The notes beneath the pieces were generated by a model. It ran no database searches and was not told the origin of the DNA. It saw only the letters and a list, made by a program, of their open reading frames with translations. Shown here piece by piece: positions 9,263 through 17,444 of a DNA stretch of 64,000 nt. The first letter of the stretch is position 1. Every line of letters starts with the position of its first letter. The DNA comes from Saccharopolyspora kobensis. Lineage in GTDB: Bacteria > Actinomycetota > Actinomycetes > Mycobacteriales > Pseudonocardiaceae. Both the position numbers and the translations under genes were made by a program. The stretch lies in NCBI RefSeq assembly GCF_900108315.1, contig NZ_FNVB01000005.1:310001-374000 (forward strand), given 5' to 3'.

Positions 9263-9304
9263 CAATTTCAATTGAAATCAGAGGTCAAATTTCAATTGAA
9301 ATTG
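9263..9304. repeat. Paired AT-rich palindromes, locus 1
   Basis: Two copies of the palindrome CAATTTCAATTGAAATTG lie at 9263-9280 (last bases changed to TCA) and 9287-9304 (first base A), with centres 24 bp apart and spacer GAGGTC. They are followed at 9314-9335 by GACGCACC-TCGGCGTGTCGG, also present beside the locus at 16146. The element sits in the gap between two convergent genes. It is far more AT-rich than its surroundings. It may be a transcription-factor site, a REP-like element or the target or relic of a mobile sequence; the sequence does not decide. Confidence 0.85.
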
Positions 9305-9340
9305 CGGAGCGACCGGACGCACCGTCGGCGTGTCGGGTGG

Positions 9341-12300
9341 TCAGCGGGTGGCCGTGTTCCGCGGCCTCGGGGCGAGGACGTCGACGGTGCTCAGCAGGAG
9401 CATGTGGGCGTAGGCCGCGAGCACCGCCGCCAGCAGGATCCAGCCGCCACCGCTGTAGGCGTCCGGCTCCGCCAGCACCAGCACTCCGCCGAACACCAGC
9501 GCCGTCAGGACGGTCGCGCCGATGCGGGCACCGGTCCGGTAGGCGATCGCCGCGGGCCAGGTCAGCAGCACCGCCGCCAGCGCCAGGCCGAGCGGTCCGA
9601 GGCGGAACCCGGTGCTGAACAGCCAGTACTCCGCCGCGAGCAGCACTGCGGCGATGGCCAGCGCGGGAACCCAGCGCGCCAGCCCGCGGCCGAACCGGAG
9701 CCCGATCCGGCTGCCCGTCCACACCGCGAAGACCGCCACCAGCAGCATCGCGAACAGCACCCCGGGGCCGAAGGAGGTTCCCGAGAAGTCCGCGATCGCC
9801 GTCCAGTCCCCGTGCACCGGGGCGTAGGCGAACCAGCCGAAGTCCTCACCGATGCCCTCGCACTGACCGCCGAACGGGCAATATCCCTGGTAGGGGGCGA
9901 CCGCCGTCATGGTGTACAGCTGGGAGTCGTAGCTGTCCGCGGACATCGTCTGCAGGCCGACCTGCCCGATTCCGCCGGTGCCGGTGAACGCCAGCGCCGT
10001 GGCGGCGAACAGGCCGAGCAGTGCCACCCGCCGAGGCGCGGCCAAGGCGTAGACGACCGCCAGCGCCAGCGGCTTGATCAGCGTCATCGCCCGGCGACCG
10101 AGCCACGGCAGCACGCCGCCTCCCGACGGGCGGGCAGCGCGGTAGGCGAGCATACCGAAGCGGGTGGCCAGCGACAGCGCGCGCCGCTCGCCCAAGTCGG
10201 CGAACCGCTGGCGGCCGACGGAGTAGCGCTCGACCTCGCTCGACAGCTGCGCAGGCGCGGGCGTCGGCGGCCGGCCACCGCCGCGCTGGTCCGCGCCCGC
10301 GGCCACCGTCGCGACGTACGGGACCTCCTCCGCCGCGATCGTCCACTGCAGACGCTCGGTGAGCAGGTCGCGGGTCGCGGTCAGCGGGTGCTCGTCGTCG
10401 GGCCGGGCGAACAGCGCGTCGAGCTCGGCGCGCACCTCACCGGCGTGCCGCGCCCACACCTCGGCCAGGAAACCGCGCCACTGCTCGGCCTGCGCCTCGT
10501 CCAGCTCGCCGAGCTCGGCCTTCGTCGGACGGCTGACGATCGCCTGCAGCGCCTCGCCGAGCTCCCCCGAACCGCTGTGCCGCCGCACCAGTCGTGCCGG
10601 ATCGGTGAGCAGCCCGACCAGCGCGGCGGCGGAGTCCATCCGCCCCCACATCCAGTCGTTGGCCCGCCACTTGGCGGACAGGAACGCGCCGAAGTTGCCG
10701 ATGTCCAGACCGCGGATCTTGTCCGCGATGCGCAGCGGCACGCCCTCGCCGCGGCGCAGCGCCGCGAACGGCAGCGGGCTCTGCTCGTCGCTGACCACCC
10801 GCAGCAGGTTGATCCGCGTACCCGGCACCCGGCCCACGTCCAGCGGCGAGGTCAGCACCACCAGCTGCTGGAGCACCTCGTCCCGGTGGTCGCTGCGCTC
10901 CAGCAGCGAATAGCCGATCTGCTCGGGCTCGTCGCACCGCTCGCGCGGCGGCGCCAACGCGGCCAGCCGGTCGGCCACCCGGTACAGCAGCTTGCGCGCT
11001 TCGGCCACCGCGTCGATCCCGTTGGCGTCCGGCACCGCGTCCCCGCCCGAGGACTCCACGATGGACCGCAGCTCGGCGGCGAACTCGGCCAGCACCCGCT
11101 GGAAGTCCGCGCCGCCCTCCGCCTCGCCCAGCACCTCGCCGAGCAGCGGCGCGATCGGCGTGGGCAGCGCGTGCTGCAACCGGGTCCGGCGGCGCAGCAC
11201 CCGCTGCACCCACTCGTCGAGCTCGGCGGTCTCGACGATCGGCTCCAGCTTCGCGCCGTTGATCCAGTACCGGTCGGCGTGGCCCTCCAGCACCTCGGCG
11301 AACGTGCGCAACCGGTAGAGCACCGACTTGCAGCGCCCGATCTCCCGGCTCTCCGGCGACCACCGCTCGATGTCCCACGCCCAGCCGAGGCACTCCTGGA
11401 CCGCGGCGAGCAGGCTGTGCGCGTCGTCGAAGACGCGCGTCGTCGCATCGCGCCGGAGCCCGTCCGACAGGCGCCGCGCGAGCTGCGTCCGGGCCTGCGC
11501 CGACCAGTCCGCGAGCGGATCACCGACCACCGGCGGCAGCAGCTTCCCGTCCTCGCTGCCGGCGGGCTCGGTGAGCAACCGGTACGCGGCCTGCGCGTCG
11601 AGTTCCGCGCGCACCACGGCGTGGTCGGGCCCGACGGCGGCGACCTGGTTCGCCAGGGCGGCGAGCCGCTCCGCGTCGGGCGCGGCGTGCAGCTGGGCGA
11701 ACAAGGCCTTGCGGCGCAAGGCTGTTCGCTCCACGAGGAGGTTGTGGTCGGCCAGCGCGTCGAGATCGGCCAGCAGCGATTCCTGGGTCATGCGGGCGCG
11801 CAGCGCGGAAAGCGTGACCGGCACGGCGTGCCCCGGCTCGCGGCGCTGCGCGCGGGAGGCGACGGGGTCCGGGTTCAGGTACAGCAGCCACCGCTGCGTG
11901 GGGCGGTCCGCCGGGGCTTCGGTGATCGCGCGGATCGCCGCCGACACCGGGATGTTGTCCAGCACACCGCCGTCGATCACGCGGAACGGCGATCGCCCGG
12001 AATCGGGCGTCGTCTCGGAGAACAGCCCGACCATGTTCGGCTCGCCCGCCGGTGGCTCGCCCAGCGAGGAGAACACCCGAGCGGGTTCGAAGACGAACGG
12101 GAACGCCGAGGTGGCGCGGGCCGCGTGCGCCAGCCGCAGCACCGTGGCGTCGAACCGCTCGCCCGCGCCGAAGTCGGACAGCGGATCACCCGCCCGGCCC
12201 CGGTGCTGGAAGGAGAACGACGCGGTGCGCCGCTCCTGGAGCATCGGCTCGGAGCGGGAGTCGAGGCGCTGCTCCACGACCGGGTCCAGCAGCGTCGCGG

Positions 12301-12802
12301 TGAGCAGCAGGTCGGCTCGGTTGTTCGGCAGGTCCGGCTCGGCGGGCACGTTGCCGGTGATGACCTTCACCAGTTCGGTGCGGAAGTAGTCGTCGCCCTC
12401 CAGCAGCGACGGCGGGCTGGGCTGCCAGAACTTCGGCAGCGGCCGGGACATCGCCTCCACGTCGCCCAACCGCACCCAGATCTCGCGCATCCGGTCGAAG
12501 GGCATCCCGTAGACCAGGGTGGTGGCCAGCAGCGTGGCGTTGAGCCCACCGGCCGACGCGCCGGCGAGCACGTCGACGGCGACCGAGTCGTAGCCGGACA
12601 GCTGCGCCAGCGCGGCCCACGGGTGCGCTCCGTCGTCGGCGTCGACCAGCGCGGTGCGCAGCCGGTTGATCTCGGCGACGGCGCCGCCGATCCACACGGC
12701 CATGCTCGCACCGCCGCGCATCGCCAGCGCCAAGCGCAGTTCCTGCTCGTTCTCCGCTCCAGCCGCGGTGGCCACCTCGGAATCCGCCCTCTCCGTCGAC
12801 AC
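9341..12802 (-). CDS. Large patatin-like phospholipase with DUF3376-type C-terminus
   Basis: A 1153-residue protein. The N-terminal patatin domain has the glycine-rich oxyanion region (LAMRGGASMAVWIGGA, residues 26-41), the nucleophile elbow GASAG with Ser83, and the catalytic DGG with Asp277. A long helical middle follows, then at least five hydrophobic helices from about residue 930 to 1140, indicating membrane anchoring. This layout is that of the actinobacterial patatin-related proteins carrying DUF3376. Lipid hydrolase activity is the family expectation; the physiological lipid is unknown. GTG 12802 is chosen because the patatin domain begins shortly after; its ribosome binding site is weak. 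The gene stands alone, ending next to the palindromic repeat element. Confidence 0.88.
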   Translation of the reverse strand: MSTERADSEVATAAGAENEQELRLALAMRGGASMAVWIGGAVAEINRLRTALVDADDGAHPWAALAQLSGYDSVAVDVLAGASAGGLNATLLATTLVYGMPFDRMREIWVRLGDVEAMSRPLPKFWQPSPPSLLEGDDYFRTELVKVITGNVPAEPDLPNNRADLLLTATLLDPVVEQRLDSRSEPMLQERRTASFSFQHRGRAGDPLSDFGAGERFDATVLRLAHAARATSAFPFVFEPARVFSSLGEPPAGEPNMVGLFSETTPDSGRSPFRVIDGGVLDNIPVSAAIRAITEAPADRPTQRWLLYLNPDPVASRAQRREPGHAVPVTLSALRARMTQESLLADLDALADHNLLVERTALRRKALFAQLHAAPDAERLAALANQVAAVGPDHAVVRAELDAQAAYRLLTEPAGSEDGKLLPPVVGDPLADWSAQARTQLARRLSDGLRRDATTRVFDDAHSLLAAVQECLGWAWDIERWSPESREIGRCKSVLYRLRTFAEVLEGHADRYWINGAKLEPIVETAELDEWVQRVLRRRTRLQHALPTPIAPLLGEVLGEAEGGADFQRVLAEFAAELRSIVESSGGDAVPDANGIDAVAEARKLLYRVADRLAALAPPRERCDEPEQIGYSLLERSDHRDEVLQQLVVLTSPLDVGRVPGTRINLLRVVSDEQSPLPFAALRRGEGVPLRIADKIRGLDIGNFGAFLSAKWRANDWMWGRMDSAAALVGLLTDPARLVRRHSGSGELGEALQAIVSRPTKAELGELDEAQAEQWRGFLAEVWARHAGEVRAELDALFARPDDEHPLTATRDLLTERLQWTIAAEEVPYVATVAAGADQRGGGRPPTPAPAQLSSEVERYSVGRQRFADLGERRALSLATRFGMLAYRAARPSGGGVLPWLGRRAMTLIKPLALAVVYALAAPRRVALLGLFAATALAFTGTGGIGQVGLQTMSADSYDSQLYTMTAVAPYQGYCPFGGQCEGIGEDFGWFAYAPVHGDWTAIADFSGTSFGPGVLFAMLLVAVFAVWTGSRIGLRFGRGLARWVPALAIAAVLLAAEYWLFSTGFRLGPLGLALAAVLLTWPAAIAYRTGARIGATVLTALVFGGVLVLAEPDAYSGGGWILLAAVLAAYAHMLLLSTVDVLAPRPRNTATR

Positions 12803-12973
12803 CTGCGGATCACCCGAAACCTACCGCGAGAACACCGCCCGGTGGCCCCGGAACGGCGTTTCTGACCCCCAATGCCCCGCAACCTCAACCCTCGCGGACC
12901 AACCACCCGCGACCCGCCGCTCAGCCGACGGGATGACCGCCGCGGGTGACCGAGGCGGGGCCTCGGTGTCCGG

Positions 12974-13930
12974 TCATGCTTCCGGGGGTGTCCAGCGGTC
13001 CGTTCGGGTCATCCCGGCCGCTCGGCCCTTGCCCGCGATCACCAGGGCCATCTTTCGGGAGGCCTCGTCGATCATCTCGTCGCCGAGCATCGCCGCGCCG
13101 CGCGCGCCACCGGCCGCCGAGGTGTGCCACTCGTAGGCGTCCAGGATGTTCTCCGCGTGGTCGTAGTCCTCCTGGCGGGGCGAGAACAGCTCGTTCACCG
13201 CGTCCACCTGGGCCGGGTGCAGGACCCACTTGCCGTCGAAGCCCAGCGCCGCCGTGCGGCCGCCGACCCGCCGCAACCCGTCCACGTCCTTGATCTGCAG
13301 GTACGGGCCGTCGATGGCCTGCACCCCGGCCGCGCGGGCCGCGATCAGGATGCGCATCAGCGTGTAGTGGTAGGCGTCGCCCACGTCGTAGCCCGGCGGC
13401 TGGTGACCCACCACCAGGGAACGCATGTTGATCGAGGCCATGAAGTCCGCCGGGCCGTAGACCAGCGCCGCCACCCGCGGCGAGGCGGTGGCGATCGCGT
13501 CCACCTCGACCAGGCCCGCGGCGTCCTCGATCTGCGGTTCGATGCCGATCCGGCCGACCTCCAGCCCGGTCGCCCGCTCGATCTGGGTCAGCGTCAGGTC
13601 CAGCCAGCGCACGTGCTCGGCGGTGCTGACCTTCGGCAGGACGATCGTGTCGAGCTCGGCGCCCGCGCCCTCCACGACGGTCACCACGTCGCGGTAGGTC
13701 CACTCGGTGTCGAGCGCGTTGACCCGCACCGAGCGGATCTTCCCGTCCCAGCCGCCCTCGTTGAGCGCGCCGACGATCCGGTCCCTGGCCTCGGCCTTGG
13801 CCAGCGGTGCCACCGCGTCCTCCAGGTCCAGGAAGAACTGGTCGACGGCGAGACCGCGCGCCTTGTCGATCATCTTCGCACTGGAACCGGGCACCGCCAG
13901 GCAGCTGCGCCGGGCACGTCGACCGTCCAC
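12974..13930 (-). CDS. HpcH/HpaI aldolase-family CoA lyase (CitE / malyl-CoA lyase-like)
   Basis: A 318-residue TIM-barrel lyase of the CitE/Mcl family, which cleaves acyl-CoA esters such as L-malyl-CoA or citramalyl-CoA with Mg2+. Seen: CLAVPGSSAKMIDKA near the N-terminus, the acidic metal site FFLDLEDAVAP, the conserved IRSVRVNALDT, IEPQIEDAAGL with the second Mg ligand, LVYGPADF and the C-terminal GKWVLHPAQVDAVNELFSP. The last motif favours a malyl-CoA or beta-methylmalyl-CoA-type lyase over citrate lyase, whose alpha and gamma partners are absent. The GTG start has an excellent AGGAGGA at the right spacing. It is a single gene, divergent from the CBS/MgtE-N gene. Confidence 0.85.
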   Translation of the reverse strand: MDGRRARRSCLAVPGSSAKMIDKARGLAVDQFFLDLEDAVAPLAKAEARDRIVGALNEGGWDGKIRSVRVNALDTEWTYRDVVTVVEGAGAELDTIVLPKVSTAEHVRWLDLTLTQIERATGLEVGRIGIEPQIEDAAGLVEVDAIATASPRVAALVYGPADFMASINMRSLVVGHQPPGYDVGDAYHYTLMRILIAARAAGVQAIDGPYLQIKDVDGLRRVGGRTAALGFDGKWVLHPAQVDAVNELFSPRQEDYDHAENILDAYEWHTSAAGGARGAAMLGDEMIDEASRKMALVIAGKGRAAGMTRTDRWTPPEA

Positions 13931-14119
13931 GTTGTCCTCCTGAGAGATCGCTGGTTGTCCTGCTGAGGTGGTCGCCTGGCGGACGCCATCCGCCGACAGG
14001 ACACCTCAACGACGAGAGCTGCATGTGTCGTACCACGCCGGGCGGCGGTGCAGTGCGTGCCGAAGGTCACCCGGCTCGTCCAGGCGGCGGGCCGACCGAT
14101 CAGTGCCTAACCTGATCGC

Positions 14120-15409
14120 GTGGTTGCCGCGACCAGGGTCTTCGCCGCCCGGATGGCCGGGCTACCGGTGTTCGGGCCGGACGGCGAATCGATCGGTCGA
14201 GTGCGCGACGTGGTCGCCGGGCTGAGCATCGGGCGGCGGCCGCCGCGCGTCCTCGGCGCGGTCGTCGAGCTGCCCACCCGCCACCGCATCTTCGTGCCGA
14301 TGCTGCGGGTCACCCGGATCGAGCCCAACGCGGTGACGCTGGCGACCGGATCGGTGAACCTGCGGAAGTTCCACCAGCGCCCCAACGAACTGCTGGTGCT
14401 CGGCCAGCTCCTCGACGCGCGGGTCGCCGTCGACCCGGCGGGCACTCCCGCCGTGCTGGTCGACGTCGCGATGGAGCAGACCCGCACCCGCGACTGGCAG
14501 CTGAGCAAGCTGGCGGTCCGCGAGCGCACCGGCAGGCTCGGCCGCTGGGGCCCGACCCGGGTGCTGGCCTGGGACCAGGTGAGCGGACTGGGCTTCGCCG
14601 AGGTCACCGGCCGCCCGCAGGGCGTGCAGCAGCTGCTGGCCATGTTCGACACGATGCGCGCGGTCGACGTCGCCAGCACCCTGCACGAGCTGCCGTCCAA
14701 GCGCCGCTACGAGGTCGCCGAGGCGCTGGACGACGAACGGCTCGCCGACGTCGTCGAGGAGCTCCCGGAGGAGGACCAGAAGGACCTGCTGAGCCACCTC
14801 GACGACGAGCGCGCCGCCGACGTGCTGGAGGCGATGAGCCCGGACGACGCCGCCGACCTGCTCGCCGAGCTGTCCGAAGTGGACAAGGAGCGGCTGCTCG
14901 GCCTGATGGCGCCGGAGGAGTCGGCGCCCGTCAAACGGCTCCTGGAGTACTCCTCCGACACCGCGGGCGGCCTGATGACGCCGGAACCGGTGGTCGTCGA
15001 ACCGAGCGCGACCATCGCCGAGGCCCTCGCCCTGGTGCGCAACCCGGATCTGCCGGTGGCGCTGGCCAGCCTGGTCTTCGTCTGCCGACCGCCGTCGGCC
15101 ACCCCGACCGGCCGCTACCTGGGCTGCGTGCACATCCAGCGGCTGCTCCGCGAACCACCGTCCACATTGGTCGCCGGCGCGCTGGACACCGATCTGGCGT
15201 GCCTGTCCGCGCAGGCCCCGCTGACCGAGGTGACCCGCTACTTCGCCGCCTACAACCTGGTCTGCGGTCCGGTGCTCGACGACGAGGAGCACCTCATCGG
15301 CGCGGTCACCGTCGACGACGTGCTCGACCACCTGCTGCCGGAGGGCTGGCGGGAGAGCGGGCTGCCCGAAGCCGAACCGAACCCACCGCCGAAACGGGAG
15401 CCGCGCTGA
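14120..15409 (+). CDS. Soluble MgtE N-domain / CBS-domain protein
   Basis: A 429-residue protein without membrane helices. The N-terminus is PRC-barrel-like (LPVFGPDGESIGRVRDVVAGLS), the middle is the MgtE N-terminal superhelix (ALDDERLADVVEELPEEDQKDLL and repeats), and the C-terminus has a CBS pair (DTAGGLMTPEPVVVEPSATIAEAL; LIGAVTVDDVLDHLLP). In true MgtE Mg2+ channels these domains gate a membrane pore, which is missing here. Homologues are found near mrp in mycobacteria (Rv1232c-like). The ATGA-type coupling to a DUF1003 membrane protein suggests the two work together. GTG 14120 lies seven bases after TAACCT, consistent with a leaderless mRNA. Confidence 0.85.
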   Translation: MVAATRVFAARMAGLPVFGPDGESIGRVRDVVAGLSIGRRPPRVLGAVVELPTRHRIFVPMLRVTRIEPNAVTLATGSVNLRKFHQRPNELLVLGQLLDARVAVDPAGTPAVLVDVAMEQTRTRDWQLSKLAVRERTGRLGRWGPTRVLAWDQVSGLGFAEVTGRPQGVQQLLAMFDTMRAVDVASTLHELPSKRRYEVAEALDDERLADVVEELPEEDQKDLLSHLDDERAADVLEAMSPDDAADLLAELSEVDKERLLGLMAPEESAPVKRLLEYSSDTAGGLMTPEPVVVEPSATIAEALALVRNPDLPVALASLVFVCRPPSATPTGRYLGCVHIQRLLREPPSTLVAGALDTDLACLSAQAPLTEVTRYFAAYNLVCGPVLDDEEHLIGAVTVDDVLDHLLPEGWRESGLPEAEPNPPPKREPR

Positions 15410-15912
15410 TGCCCGAGCTGCTGACCCATCGCCGACTCGACCAACCCCGACCGGCGCACCGCCTGTCGATCAGCTTCGACCGGGAGATCTTCGGCCGGTT
15501 CTCCGAGCGCATCGCCCGGTTCCTGGGCACCGGCACGTTCCTGTTCTGGATGACGCTCTTCGTGGTGACCTGGATCGGCGTGAACCTGTTCGCGGTCGGC
15601 CTGCGCTGGGATCCGTACCCGTTCATCCTGCTCAACCTGGCGTTCTCCACCCAGGCGTCCTACGCCGCGCCGCTGATCCTGCTGGCGCAGAACCGCCAGG
15701 ACGACCGCGACCGCATCTCGCTGGAGGAGGACCGGGCGCGCGCCGAGCAGACCAAGGCCGACACCGACTTCCTGGCCCGCGAGCTGGCCGCCCTGCGCCT
15801 GGCGATCGGCGAGGTGGCCACCCGCGACTACCTGCGCGGCGAACTCGACCGCCTCCGCGAAGAACTCCCAGGCCTCTCGCCCCAGACGGACAAACGCCGA
15901 ATCCGCCCCTAA
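15409..15912 (+). CDS. DUF1003 membrane protein
   Basis: 167 residues with two transmembrane helices (about 41-62 and 72-95) around the DUF1003 signature WDPYPFILLNLAFSTQASYAAPLILLAQ (its two halves separated by one turn), followed by a charged helical tail (NRQDDRDRISLEEDRARAEQT). Function of the family is unknown. The ATG overlaps the preceding TGA by one base, so it is translationally coupled to the MgtE-N/CBS protein. A reasonable inference is a two-component assembly of a cytosolic sensing subunit and a membrane subunit. Confidence 0.88.
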   Translation: MPELLTHRRLDQPRPAHRLSISFDREIFGRFSERIARFLGTGTFLFWMTLFVVTWIGVNLFAVGLRWDPYPFILLNLAFSTQASYAAPLILLAQNRQDDRDRISLEEDRARAEQTKADTDFLARELAALRLAIGEVATRDYLRGELDRLREELPGLSPQTDKRRIRP

Positions 15913-15923
15913 TCAAGCGCACC

Positions 15924-16142
15924 GGACGGGGCCGGGGGGTCGGGGGTCGGACGGAGCCGGACGGGGTCGTGGGTCGGACGGAGCCGGACGGGGTCGGACG
16001 GCGTCGTGGGCCGGACGGAGTCAGGCAGGGTCGTACGGGGTCAGGCAGGGTCGTACGGGGTCAGGCAGGGTCGGGGGTCGAGAACCGGACAAGGTCGAGG
16101 GCCGGACGGAGCCGGACGGCGTCGAGGGCCGGGCGGGGTCGG
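15924..16142. repeat. GC-rich degenerate tandem repeats
   Basis: After the DUF1003 stop the gap carries many copies of a degenerate unit around GGACGGRGYCGGACGGGGTCG. Within 16013-16075 the shorter unit GGGTCAGGCAGGGTCGTACG recurs two to three times almost perfectly. No convincing reading frame or promoter is seen in it. It borders directly on the palindromic element at 16146, giving a gene-free gap of about 420 bp. Confidence 0.75.
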
Positions 16143-16145
16143 ATG

Positions 16146-16283
16146 CAATTTCAATTGAAATTGGACGTGCAATTTCAATTGAAATTGCGTGGATCCCGAC
16201 GCACCTTCGGCGTGTCGGTGCCCGACACGCCGAAGGGGGTGCAAGTTCCATTGAAATTGGAGGTGCGATTTCCATTGAAATTG
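16146..16283. repeat. Paired AT-rich palindromes, locus 2: composite inverted repeat
   Basis: Perfect palindromes CAATTTCAATTGAAATTG lie at 16146-16163 and 16170-16187, and diverged ones (centre CCATTG) at 16242-16259 and 16266-16283; each pair is spaced 24 bp centre to centre. Between the pairs is a perfect hairpin: CCTTCGGCGTGTCGG (16204-16218), loop TGC, and its complement (16222-16236). The right half is an inverted, partly diverged copy of the left, so the whole is one large inverted repeat. Any peptide read through it (QFQLKL repeats) is an artefact. Confidence 0.88.
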
Positions 16284-16333
16284 CGGAAGTTCGTCAGGTG
16301 ACGGCGGGTTCTTGGTGCTTCGGGGATGCTTGA

Positions 16334-16765
16334 TCAGGCGGGGTCGAGGTCGGCGTAGAGGGCGACGATCGCGGGCGCCGTGACCGGGCGGGCCAGGTAC
16401 TCCTCGCGGGTCATCCAGGCGAGTTCGGCGATCTCCGCCGCCGGGACGGGCTCGCCGTCGAGCTCGCCCGAGTAGCAGCTCAGCGACACCTGGACGCCTT
16501 CGCCCTGGCCGACCGCGTCCGTCTCGTAGCGGCGGTAGAAGTCCGGCCGCACCAGCTCGACGCCCAGCTCCTCGCGGATCTCCCGGTGCAGCGCCTGCAC
16601 CTCGGTCTCGCCCGGGTCGATCTTGCCGCCGGGCAGGTAGAAGGCGTCCTGGTAGTCGGCGCGGACCAGCAACAGCCTGCGGTCGGCGAACCGCACCAGC
16701 CCGACCGCGCGGATCACCTCGGACGTCGAGTACTTCGCTTCTGGCACGTCCTCATGCTTGCGCAC
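16334..16765 (-). CDS. Nudix hydrolase
   Basis: 143 residues. The Nudix box reads GGKIDPGETEVQALHREIREE followed by LGVEL, with the catalytic REIREE glutamates intact. The N-terminal strand EVIRAVGLVRFADRRLLLVRADYQDAFYLPGG is typical of NUDIX proteins of the MutT/NudG type; the nucleotide substrate is unknown. GTG 16765 overlaps the marR stop by 14 bases; GTG 16747, five bases after that stop, is an alternative giving 137 residues. Co-transcription with marR is likely. Confidence 0.87.
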   Translation of the reverse strand: MRKHEDVPEAKYSTSEVIRAVGLVRFADRRLLLVRADYQDAFYLPGGKIDPGETEVQALHREIREELGVELVRPDFYRRYETDAVGQGEGVQVSLSCYSGELDGEPVPAAEIAELAWMTREEYLARPVTAPAIVALYADLDPA

Positions 16766-17240
16766 GCTGCCCCGGCGGCGACGGCACACCCCCGTCGGCC
16801 AGCCGCTCGAAGGTGCGCACCAGCGCCTCCAGCTCGCCCGCGGTCGCCGACAGGAAGTACCGCGCGACGCCGCTGCGGTGCGTGGCGAGCGCCGTCCGCA
16901 GCCGGTTCTCACCACTCTCGGTGATCACCGCCTGCACGCCCCGGCCGTCGGAATCCACCCGGACGCGTCGCACCAGCCCGAGCCGCTCGAGGCGGTCCAC
17001 CAACCTGGTCACCCCGGAGCGGGACAGCAGCACGACGTCGGCCAGCTCGGTCATCCGCAACCGGCGCTCCGGCGCCTCGGCCAGCGCTTCGAGCACGTCG
17101 TACGCGGCCAGCGTGAGCCGCTGCTCGGCGATCAGGTCGCCCTCCAGGCAACGCGTGACCCGGGCGTGCGCGCGGAGGAAACTGCGGTACGCCAGCAATT
17201 CGCTTCGAGTCGGTAATCGATCAAGAGCCGTCTCGGCCAC
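16752..17240 (-). CDS. MarR-family regulator
   Basis: 162 residues with a MarR winged helix: LTLAAYDVLEALAEAPERRLRMTELADVVLLSRSGVTRLVDRLERLGLV and the wing RRVRVDSDGRGVQAVITESG, flanked by dimerisation helices. The GTG start is preceded on its strand by TAATATAAATCTTC, an unusually AT-rich stretch with a -10-like TATAAA, so the transcript may be leaderless and the site autoregulated. It is divergent from mrp and coupled to the downstream Nudix gene. Ligand unknown. Confidence 0.87.
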   Translation of the reverse strand: MAETALDRLPTRSELLAYRSFLRAHARVTRCLEGDLIAEQRLTLAAYDVLEALAEAPERRLRMTELADVVLLSRSGVTRLVDRLERLGLVRRVRVDSDGRGVQAVITESGENRLRTALATHRSGVARYFLSATAGELEALVRTFERLADGGVPSPPGQRAQA

Positions 17241-17444
17241 GAAGATTTATATTACGGTCCGCGTTCACCCGACTGCGCAGCGCCCCCGCCGAACACCCGG
17301 CGGTCACCCGGCGTGAACCGGCCCCGCAGGCCATCGCCCCTGTTCCGGGCGGGCTACCGATCCGTAGCATTGGAGTCGCCCCGAGGGGCCGTGTGAGAAC
17401 CTTGGTCCTCTCCGCGAAGTTCCCAACAGCTTGCCGAGGTAACC

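Noticed and set aside
9263-9330. Short reading frames with QFQLKL repeats at the palindromic loci
   Set aside because: They read through palindromic DNA; the same pattern appears at three loci in different contexts, with no ribosome sites.
9272-12865. Very long plus-strand open frame opposite the patatin gene
   Set aside because: High GC makes long antisense frames common; its product is low-complexity Arg/Ala/Gln-rich, while the minus-strand frame shows a full patatin domain.
13950-14010. Interlocking inverted repeats (TGTCCTG/CAGGACA and TGAGGTG/CACCTCA)
   Set aside because: Arms are not nested and no regulator or transcript context supports a function.
16146-16283. Possible CRISPR array
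   Set aside because: Repeats are palindromes with only 6-bp spacers that are themselves conserved, just four units, and no cas genes.
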